The notes under the pieces: model-generated
Seen by the model: the letters and a program-made list of their open reading frames with translations, nothing else
The model's database searches: none
What the model was told of the DNA's origin: nothing
Assembly (NCBI GenBank): GCA_029876055.1
Contig: CM056874.1
Span: 4,154,001-4,218,000 of the forward strand
Source of the DNA: Madurella fahalii
Lineage: Eukaryota; Ascomycota; Sordariomycetes; Sordariales
DNA: 64,000 nt
Direction of reading: 5' to 3'
Made by a program: the position numbers and the translations under genes
In this document: one piece after another, positions 54,586-64,000 of the stretch
Numbering within the stretch: position 1 is the stretch's first letter
How the letters are laid out: each line of letters opens with the position of its first letter

Positions 54586-57500
54586 GGTAGGGACAAGTGA
54601 GTCCCTTGGCCGCAAGATGACCAATCGTGAACGGACTTTCGGACACAGTCCTGTCGCGGATAGAGAACCGGCCACCTCGGGAGCTTGTGGGCTCGGTTAC
54701 AATACCTGGCAGGGGGGTAGGACCGCTGGAGTTTCCACAGACACCAGCTGAGTTGCCCGTACAGTAGCTAACTTTTCGCAGATGATCGCACAGACCGCCG
54801 TGACGGTTGCGAGCTTGTGTTTCCGTATGTAGTAACCAGCCAGTGCCCGGGCTTAGCGAGGAGCGAGGTGTTGACAGGTGAGAATTATTAGCCATTCCCA
54901 TGGCTCGGATGGGGCTGATTACTACATGCTGCTGGATACAGTAAGCCCTGTGTGGGACCAGCTCACTTCATCATCGGCTGTCTTTTGTAGGGCTGGGTGC
55001 TGAATGCGCCTGATCATGCCGAGACGGCGCCTTGCAGCGTCCCGCGAACGCAAGGCCCAACTGTCGACGCAGCGAGGCGCTTCGATGCCGCACCACGTCC
55101 GACTTTCTCGGCAGCGGTCATGTGGCTCTCTCGCAGTCAGAAGGTTGACGTGGACCGAATGTTTGGTGGGGGGGTTTTGCTGTGCTGGTTCTGGCATGTT
55201 CCGGAGGCACAGGTGGGTAGACCTGCCCGGGAACGAGATAGCCGGACTCGGTCATGGACGTCGGATTTCCCTTTTTTTTTTCTTTTCTTTCCTTTCCATT
55301 CGCAGCCGGGGTGGCTGCAGTCATCATCACAGCAAAAGCGCGGTGCATCGCGACGCCATGTATCGTGTCTCACGCATCAAACAAGTGTTCGCCATCCACG
55401 AACGGGCGTGGAGGGCCCGTTGCGGTTTTAGCAACAGCCTGCGGCGTCCCTCGGTCCCAAAGCCCAGATTTACATCTTTTTGATTGACTCAGCCGCTGGC
55501 TCGGTTATCCCCGTGGGCCATGTTGTCCTATCCTGTGGCATGTGTCAGATGGGTCAGATGGGGGGCACTTGTGTCCTCGGAAATACATTCGGGTCTAATA
55601 TTGTCAACTAAAGGATCCGCAAAAAAAGAACCGCCCTTTTCTGAAGAACTGCATCACCAGGGCAGATGTCCCCGCAGATGATTGTGGTTTAGGGTTGCAC
55701 TCGCCCAAGCAGAGGTGCTGCAGTGCGTAGGGCTGGTGTTACCAATCTGCTTCGCGCCCAGAGAGGATGCCGGGCTCGATGAGGAATTGATGTTCGGCAA
55801 CGAGCCCCCCCGGACCGGACGAATCGTTCTGGAGGAGGTACAGGACAGATCCGTATGCAGTACAGATGGTGGGGGGGCCGGCCTTGGCAGTCTCCCGTTT
55901 CATCCAAAGGAGCAGCATGACTGGATGCGATACGACGCAATCAGTAGTGTCTGCACTTGGAGGCCAAGACCAGGCGGGCCAATCGAACTGGAGAGGCAGA
56001 TTGATCGAAAATCGAAATGTGCTGCCGGTCGCCCACTGGAGACGACACTAATTGCTCCCTTCCCGCTACCGGGCGGAGTCGTTCGTCAACCAGTTCGGCG
56101 AGCTTCCCGAATGAAAATCGGGCATGCCGGGCAACAGTTCAAGGCACGCGGGAGGGGGGGAACTTGGCGGGATGGGTCCAGGCCGCCGGTTCGGGTTTCG
56201 GGGGGATTTAAAGGGGTGATCCCCCGCCAGCCACGCGCAAAAGCGCGTTCCACGAGCCCCTGGCTGCCGCCCTACAGGGCTGGAGGATTTTCTCCAAGCT
56301 TCCGACATCGACTGGCATCACCACCGCCAGACAAACCAACTGACCGAGAAATTACGTATGGTATGTAGCTGCCGAGCTGACTGCCGCATGCGCCAGAGAT
56401 CGGTTGATGATTTAAATTGTTTAATGCGCGGCCGGGCAGCGTCCTCAGAGGGGCGGCCCCCAAATGTGTCGCTGCTGGGGTGGGGAGCTTGCGGCTTGAG
56501 CTGTTGTGGAAATTTGGTTTAGTCATGATGGATCAAGAAGATTTGTCCATGGCTATCGCGGGGTAGCAGCAAGGCACTCTTCACCGCCTTTGCGGTTCGG
56601 CTTGCCTTGTTACACACGTGGATACCAGGTGCCCGCGCCTCATAGGGGTGCAGCAGGCGGGAAAGACGGGAGAGGATGCAACCATGGCAGCAGACTCGGC
56701 CATCTACTCTGTGCAACCTGAGACTCGAGCGGCCAGTCGCATGGGGCATTGGCAGTCGCTGTTATCATTGTGATGTGGTGTGGTGCGGGGAGGAAAGAGG
56801 GGGGGTTTGCGTACCTACCTACAGATTGTAAGGCAGTGCACGGAAGACGCAATGGAAAAGCAGGGACTCGGCAGAAAAGGCTGTTGCTGGAGGGGCGGAA
56901 ACCGAGTCGGTGAAGCTGACGCGTGCATCGGTAGCGGGCAAAAAACAACCTCGCGCAAATTGACGAACGGGTCGAACCGTCGAGCGAGTCCACCTAATAC
57001 GAGATAGCCAGGAAACGCCCTCAAACATACCATAGTAGCGAACAGCGGGAGCAGCCCGCCACAGAAGTTGTGAGGGGGTTTTAGATCTCTCAAGAAACCC
57101 TCCTGTTTGTCACGCTGCATCGAAGATGCACAGTTGCGGCACCCAGCGTGCGGAGAAATGACGGTCTGCCACGATTCCCTCTGTGCCGCCGGGCCAGAGG
57201 TGCTGATAACCCGCGTGTGACCTGGCCGGCAGGAGCATCATTGGCTTGCCCACTAAGGGCGACTGCCGCAAAACGAAAGGGGGACATGACGAGGTTCCCC
57301 TTTAATTTTTTGTCGAGCGCTTCTCGAACGGTTAGTGTAGTTGAGAGGGAGAGAATCTGCCAAGTGGGTGAGCAATTAACTCATTTCAGTAGCTCACTCC
57401 AGGACTGGACAAGCCGGCAGTGGCGAGAACGCGAGCTACATTCTCAATGACACCGTGAGGGAGACGCGTGCGCTTGCGTCTCGCTGCTTCAGAAATGACC

Positions 57501-60087
57501 ATTCCTGACCACTGCTTGTGTTCCCATCCGCCTTTTTCTCACGCTCTCACGCTCTCGCCGCCTCAGTCTCTCAGTTTTCTTTCTTTCCTTCCCTTTTTAT
57601 TTCTCTCTCTGTTTTGTGAGGTGTTCGAGGTGCCAGAGTTGAGTCTAGCACAGCCGGCCAGCAATCGTCGTTCTCAAAGCTGGCCCGGTTCATGTCCAAT
57701 CGGAAGAATTCGACTTCCACAGGGCGGGAGCCGCCCATCCCAGCAAGCCACTTTAGCCCCCACGGTACCTCTACCTAGCCTTGGCAACGGGATCGTCGGA
57801 AGCCCGAAGACCCTGTCAGCAGGGTATGCTTGCTGCCTCAGGCATAAACTACGGAATGAGAATGCGAGCTTCTCGTAAAGCACCTTCACCGCCTTCTCAT
57901 AAGCTGCTCATATCAGCCCCGATGCGGCAGCAGACCATGACGACCTGAGTCGAGATTATTACGACACTATCTTGACATGCGCGCTTGGATCGAGCATTGC
58001 TGTTAGCGCGATACGTCAGTATGCGCCGTCGGCGGCTATATGCTGTGATCCGACCGCAAATGGACTTGAGGCCTCGATTGGATTGGGTTAGCCGCCAGCC
58101 TGCAGCCACCTCACATGGTGGACAGGAGACCGGGACACCATCAGAACAACTTTGCCGGCGCCTTGCAGGAATCCGGTATCTGTCGCAGCTGATGACGGGG
58201 AGAAACCCGATCCCGAGAAATATGAGGTGATGCCAAAATAGAAGACCACAATAACAGAGACGCGAGGTTCTCGAACCAGATTATTTTGAGCATATGCGCC
58301 CTGCTTGTCGAGGATCGGACGTCGCCAACGGCGCAGGTTTGGCTTCTGATACAAGCCGAGACGTCCAGAAAGACGCTGCGCCGCCGCCATCTCGAGAATT
58401 GGGTTCTCACCGCGCGCAAGTCGCAAACGTGCGAGCTTGCAATTTACGGCGTGGAAAGTCCGATTTCTAAGATCTACTTCCGATTATGGGGTGACTTTGG
58501 AGATTGCCATCAGGCAGCAGAATAAAAAGAGAGCTAAACCCAGAATGATGTGGCGTCTCCCGCTTCCCCTGTCGCTTGAGGCTAGGGCCCAAGGGTGGAG
58601 CCCGGACAAAATCTTTAAGCGGTAACACCTCCTTGCCTGCCCTGACCCCCGCCTCTCTTAGGTGGTTTGTGCACCGCGGTGCGGTACATGTGATAATTAT
58701 CGGGGTCTGTGTATAAGTTAATAAAACAGTGCTTTTTTTTTTTTTTTTTTTTTGCTGAAATACGAATCGGGCTGCAGTTTCGCATATCATCCGAGACGGC
58801 ATTATATTGGTGGAGATATACAGCACCCGAGTGATTCAGGAGTCCGGTATGGGTTCGGGGAAACCGGGTCTGTTGTCTGCGGTAAGGCTGTCTGTCGGTT
58901 TCTCTTAGCTACCCCTAGTGCGAAGCGTCGTGTACCCGGGAACACGGTATGAGGGGCCGTAGTTGCAAGCCTCTTCCCATGATGACGGGCTGTGGACCGG
59001 CGGGAGAGCCACTGGGACCGCTCTGCGGGGCACTGATTGCACTACACGTAGTTTGCCGGAGATGCGGTTAAAAGCGGAAATCGTGCTACATGCAAATATG
59101 CGGTGTTGGGCTGGCCCCGCATGCTCGGAAGAGAAATGAAATCGTCTCTTGCCGTCATGCCGACCGCGCTGCTTGTGGGTTCCTGACTCGTTGGGTGAAT
59201 TGCACGGGGTAGAGATTGTATCTATTGAAACGTCAAGCAACTATGAATATATCGAGGACTGAATATTGTGTCAGATATCCAGATATTCGGCCATGCCGTG
59301 AAACTGCGATCGACATGGCACCCGACCGCGAGACACTCACATGCTTCGCTGCATCGTGGCCGTCAGAGGCGCGAAACCCTTTTTTTTTTTTTCTTTCTCG
59401 CGAGTGTGCTCCCCTCTTCTCTATCCTCTCTCCCCTCTCCCATCTTGGATTTCGTGAATCGTGGCCCCCAAATACTTTGCCCGCTCAAGCGCCCACGCTA
59501 CGGCAAACACGAATAGCGGCGCCGGTGATTGGGTCTTATTTTGCAGCCCAGCAAGGGCAGGTAAATGGCGCTCGGATGACTCTGGACAGCTGTCGTGCAG
59601 CGATGGAGAAATGCAGATGTTAACTGGCCCGTCCAATTGCCTGGAGAGCCACTTTCTGGAGACACATTCGGGGCATCCGTGATGACTTTTAACCTCAAGG
59701 GTCTCCACGTTGGGCAGGTGAAGCGGCTAGGGGCCACCGTTCTCTTGAGGATGGGATCGGCAACCCGCTGATGGGCAACTCAACGTAATTGCCGTGAAGA
59801 AGCCATCTCCGCCAAGCCGCCCACAGCACTGGGAAGCGCCTCCGAGATCCCGTGACCGCATGCGGGCCCGACGTATCGTCTCTCAAACCGACTTGCCTCG
59901 CATCCTCTATAGTGGGATCCCCCCCTTCTGCATGACACAAGTCGATGAGCAGGCTCTGTGACGTCGCAGCAAATTGCGTGGCAGAGGAGAGCCTGTTGGG
60001 AGAGAGGCGTCTGTCTGTGGCCATTCAGAAATCGTTCGCGAACGGTGAGACAAGTGGGTTACGGAAAAAGTGCCGCGCATGTGCAGA

Positions 60088-60109
60088 GCCTGGCACAGCT
60101 GTGCCAGGC
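60088..60109. repeat. 22-bp perfect palindrome centred on an E-box
   Basis: Arms GCCTGGCACAG and CTGTGCCAGGC meet without spacer; the centre is CAGCTG. It lies about 2.1 kb upstream of the C2H2 gene. Confidence 0.92.
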
Positions 60110-62183
60110 CCTGGCAGCGGTCCTGGCTTCCAGAACGTGGAATGGAAAGAAACGCGCTGACGAGGCTCGAGGGGAATAATAACAAGGGCCAATGGCATGG
60201 ATTTGCGCTTCTTGGCACTCGATGTCCGCTACCTACGGAAGTAGATGTGCGGTAGGCAGGGCCGTAGCGTGCCGGGGGACGCAGTGCGATGGCGGCCATG
60301 GCGTTCAATCACACAGCGCGAAAAACGCACTTGCGCCATCTGAAAAGCCTTGCGAGAAGTGGCGGCCTGGCTGCGCCTGGCTGACCGGCAACACAGGCGC
60401 GCGGGGCTCGTTTGTTAGGCCACTTGCGGTGGGTTCGTGCTTGCCGCCGCGGTCCGTGTTATTTTCGGCCTGAGGCACCAACACACACATCTGTGCTTCG
60501 CGACCGCCGAATCAGGCTTATCGAATTAAACGGAAACAGCGACCCGGTGACAGGGTTCCGGATCCTTCAACTGCACGCTTCATCTCTGCGCGAGCCAGGT
60601 CACCTCGTCCCCCGCTGCCGCCATCACCTGCCCCCGCTCGTTCAAGGCAATTGACCCTTCTACTATGTAGAGCGCAACATGACCCAAAGCCTGGAGTGTG
60701 AGACTGGAGTCATCAGCCAAGCACAACACCAGAAGCCAGTTGCGCAAGCGCTCACTTCGCGTCTGATGATGGTTGGGAGCTGCCGAGCTGCCCCGGGTCT
60801 TTTGCCTCGTGCGCGGCAACTCACTGCGTCGCTGTGCGGGCCGGAGAGGTTCTCCTCTGCTGGTGCCCCTGCCGCTCTGCGATCCTGCCCCGTTATTGCA
60901 CTACGTTATCCCCGGGTCTCGCGGTTTTTACAATCCCTGTTCCGAGACTGAGGGAGAGGTCTTGCCCCGTTGGCGGACGGGTGGTGGACGGGTGGTGGAC
61001 GGATCATCAATGGTAGGAACATACGCCAGCCGCGCAAAGCGAGCAAGCAGCAGCCGCGGATGCGGTCGGTGTTGTCTTGGGTTGCCAACCTGTAAGACGT
61101 TGAACTATGGCTGCGAGCAGAAGAGTAGAACGCCCCAAAGGTATAGCGTGGTTGCACCACCCATCGCTCTCGGGGTCCGTACCACGCTTGCAACACACTT
61201 GTTTGGGCGACACTGTTTGGGTATGGCACATTTTCCTCCACCTGCCTCATAACAAACACAGCGCGGCACAGCTCTCCACAGATGAGCTTGAGAAATGCTG
61301 GAGCCTAGGAAACAAGCCATGTTCGTTTCGCCCCCGCTGCTCCGCCGTCCTCGCTCTTCTTCCTTCTGCTCGGGGCGAGGCCCAATCTGCAATCGCAGAG
61401 GGCAAAAGAAGCGAGAGCAGCATGGCCGTGCAGGTACGTACACTGCTGCTCGCTTTTCCCTTCACTGCGACTCTCTGGTCCATACCAAGACCAACTTATT
61501 ACCGCCTAGGGATTAGCGCTGCTCCATATGAACGCTACGCTTTGTCTCCCCGGTAAGGCCGCTGTCAACCCAAACAATCCTTGTCCCTCTACCCACCGCC
61601 TTGGGGTAGGGGGCCCGGGGAGGGGGGGGTGGGCTTCCTCGACCTTGCGCCTACACCCCACCACACTCCCCTCCCCTCTCCCCAAAGTCCTCGTCCCTGG
61701 TCCATCATCCACCCTTGTCCGGTCATCCACTGAGTACTGTCGGCAAGGTCCTCATCCCAAGGGTTTTTGTTCCCACTTACATGCATGTTCCCTGCCGGCC
61801 GCATTCACACTCTAACTATTCAACCCCCGGGCTAACGGTGCTTTATGCTTGGCCAGGGCTGCCCTCGCCATGCACCAACCGCACCCCAAGCATGGTTCCA
61901 GAATTCTTAAAAAGCTAGCTCGTCCCTGCGTTCCCCAGACCAAATTGAGGCTGAGGCGATTCGAAGTTCAAGCTGGCCCAAAGATAGATCCACGGCCTCG
62001 TCGAAATCTTGCTACCTGATCTCATCGGCCGTAAAGCCCCATCGACAAACCTCTCGCCGCAGTTCATATAAGTCCAACTCGCAGCTTGGTCACCTACGAC
62101 ATCAGTAGAGCTGCACCAGTCAACGTATGTACCAGTTTGGCCTTCCCCAGACATCCTGTACAAATATTCCGTCCTCCCCGAAG

Positions 62184-63653
62184 ATGGACTCGACATACTC
62201 GGACCAGCGCTTTAGCGATACTTACTCACGCAACCCCAGGTCAAGAGCCGGTAGTGGAGTCTCAACAACAGAAGGTCTGCTCCAGAACCTGCAGCTCGCC
62301 GAGACTCCGTCCCTCGAGACAGCGTCTTATACCAGCAGCCGACCTCCCTCGTCGCGGGGCTTACCTTCGCCAGCGTACTTAAGCCCGAGCTTGTCCCACT
62401 CCCCCGGCTTCCTTTCCACTCCGGTGTCCCAACACCAACAGCAACAACCCTACTCGTCACTGTCGTCGGAAGCCATCCCAGACGCGGACTGGTTTGAGAC
62501 GGATCATCCGAGAGCTCAAGGTGCACCACTACTCCGACTAGAACCCGCATCCAACCAGCTGGGAGCGCCAGCATCACCGCCTCTGGCGTCGATTGAGCCA
62601 GGAACTATGAGGTACGATACATGCGACCCCGTCGCCAGCGGGGCCCACTGTCCGCGGGTTACTGACCGCAGAGCAGCGCCGTTGCCGTTTCGTACGATCC
62701 GGGTTTCAGCATGGGCAGCAGATCATCCTTCACCTGGCCAGGTACGTCACTCGCCAGTTTTAATCCCCCTCTATACAAAATGAACAGTCAGTGCTCACCA
62801 ATCAAGCAGTGCTCGAGTCTGGAAACGGTCTCATGCCGCCCGACTTGCACTACGGGTCGGACGCCAGTCTTACGCCACCGAGCGGGTCTAGATCAGTCAC
62901 AGCAAGCCCTCCAAGGAGTACGCTCACTCCAGAACAGCGGGAACTAAAACGGCAACGGGACCAGGCGCGGCACAACTCGAAGCTGCAGGCTCGGGGTCGG
63001 AGGACAGACAGCGCGTCTTCAGTCTACTCGCCTCCGGTCACATTAGCCGACCTGACGACGAGCGCCCCGAGCATGCCAGTCTACACAACAGCGCCATCGC
63101 AGATCTCGCTCCTCGCCGAGCCCTCGGCGCCGCAATATCTGCCGCCATTTTCACCCCCGCTCCCAGACCACAACCAGGCAAACATGTTCACGAGCGCCTA
63201 TCCCCCGCAGCCGTACATGCCCGACTACGGCTACCCGCCAACAACGGCCCCTAGCCTACCGTCGCACTATGGGTACGCATCATCCCGCAAAGCTGCCGCC
63301 GAGCACACTCTAGCAATAACGTCAATGACACTGACACTTTACGCAGCAGCAGGCCGGTCGTAGCAGACCCCAACATGGGGATGTATTCGGTGCCTCCGGT
63401 GATGGGGACTGGCCCACAGGATGCAGGCGGGCAAGTGAGAGTTGTGCACAGCCGACCGAAGCCGCAGTGCTGGGAGCACGGATGCAATGGGCGCCAATTC
63501 TCAACCTTCAGCAACCTCCTCAGACACCAACGCGAGAAGTCTGGGCAGGCGGCGAAAGCGACTTGTCCTAACTGTGGCGCCGAATTCACACGGACGACGG
63601 CGAGAAACGGCCACCTATTACACGACAAATGCAAGAAAAAGAACAGCAACTAG
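62184..63653 (+). CDS. C2H2-like zinc finger transcription factor
   Basis: Probable fungal regulator, 421 aa. Exons 62184-62611, 62674-62741, 62810-63272 and 63347-63653. The start MDSTYSDQRFSDTYSRNPRS is the second possible ATG; one at 62127 would add 19 residues. The body is Ser/Pro/Gln-rich and disordered, with TLTPEQRELKRQRDQARHNS as a conserved-looking basic helix (about 200-220). The C-terminus holds paired fingers: QCWEHGCNGRQFSTFSNLLR-HQ, and CPNCGAEFTRTTARNGHLLH followed by DKC; their spacing is unlike classical C2H2, and the first finger's fourth ligand is unclear. Intron 1 uses a second AG (GCAGAG|C), because only that keeps the downstream frame. The last intron ends in three consecutive CAGs, all in frame. 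Confidence 0.82.
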
Positions 63654-64000
63654 ACTGATCGCTTTGGTGGAGTTTGAGAACGAAATGGAAAGCATTGAGA
63701 AAAAGGGGTTGGAGAAGGAGAAAGGGGGGCGGGGGGGGGGGGGCGCCACCTGAGCGCTGAAATCCCGTTTTCTCACGATTTTATACGGCACATTCCCCGT
63801 TGGGATTCGACTGCGGCTTCTGACACCTCGTTTCCTTTTACTCTTCGACCTTGTACAAAATTTTCGGCATTAAGGACGCTTGTAGCCGCATGGCTGGCTA
63901 TCTTTCGTTATGGGGAGTTTATATTTGCTATGCTTGGGGGACCTGCTGCTGTTAGAACTGCTGGGGGTCAACATCAGGCTTCATAAGGAAAAGGGGATAT
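63654..64000. other. 3' region of the C2H2 gene
   Basis: About 350 bp to the window end, with a long G run near 63726-63742. It presumably includes the 3' UTR. No gene was seen. Confidence 0.5.

Larger units (their letters stand above)
49823..62183. other. 12.4-kb gene-poor region upstream of the C2H2 factor
   Basis: No recognisable gene on either strand. The longest frame (55682-56368, +) begins at TTG and shows no domain. Features seen: G-rich runs with G-quadruplex potential near 52505-52530, a GGAGA repeat near 52700, long T tracts at 54563-54585, 58733-58753 and 59380-59392, and a 22-bp perfect palindrome at 60088-60109. Base composition resembles the rest of the window, with no AT-rich blocks of the kind RIP leaves. 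Long leader, enhancer-like DNA or unrecognised non-coding RNA is possible. Confidence 0.55.

Noticed and set aside
55682..56368. 228-codon plus-strand frame in the 12-kb desert
   Set aside because: It begins at TTG, has no recognisable motif, and its codon third positions are not biased like true genes here.

Overview
The window is nuclear DNA of a filamentous ascomycete (Pezizomycotina, probably Sordariomycetes and perhaps Sordariales). The evidence is short introns of about 50-85 nt with GTRNGT donors and CTRAC/CTAAC branch points, strongly C/G-biased codon third positions, a dispersed intron-containing tRNA, and proteins typical of this group. Genus and species cannot be read from the sequence. 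I worked out exon coordinates by hand from donor, branch-point and acceptor signals and from reading-frame continuity. Every complete protein-coding model given here sums to a whole number of codons.

Layout. 1-18.5 kb is gene-dense: TFIIF beta (-, cut by the window start), a five-finger CCCH protein (+), a Baeyer-Villiger monooxygenase (+) with a 21-nt microexon, Arp2/3 subunit ARPC2 (-), the SSU-processome WD40 protein UTP12 (+), a proline-rich protein with a helix-turn-helix-like segment (-), an intron-containing tRNA-Ile(AAU) (-) and a Sel1-repeat protein (+). 18.5-33.6 kb is nearly empty apart from one bZIP transcription factor (-) with a hydrophobic, possibly membrane-spanning segment. 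It has 5.3 kb without a recognisable gene on its 3' side and 7.9 kb on its 5' side. 33.6-49.8 kb is dense again: NOC4 (-), ATP4 (+, divergent from NOC4), the TRP-like vacuolar channel YVC1 (+), a small Cys/His-rich protein ending in a CaaX box (+), MTQ2 (+), SmD1 (-), PKR1 (-) and a large F-box protein with an acidic C-terminal region (+). 49.8-62.2 kb is a 12.4-kb stretch with no recognisable gene, ending at a C2H2-like zinc-finger transcription factor (+).

The dense blocks hold housekeeping functions: ribosome biogenesis (UTP12, NOC4), transcription initiation (TFG2), splicing (SmD1), translation termination (MTQ2), actin nucleation (ARPC2), the ATP synthase stalk (ATP4), and vacuolar ion homeostasis (YVC1, and PKR1 for V-ATPase assembly). 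The two very long intergenic regions lie upstream of the bZIP and C2H2 regulators, which suggests large regulatory regions, long 5' leaders or unrecognised non-coding RNAs.

I see no convincing transposon, CRISPR array, rRNA or virus-like sequence. The items most worth a second look are the predicted small CaaX protein, the bZIP factor with a hydrophobic segment, the palindromes and hairpins in the gene deserts, and several unusual splice structures (microexon, GC-AG intron, triple NAG acceptor).
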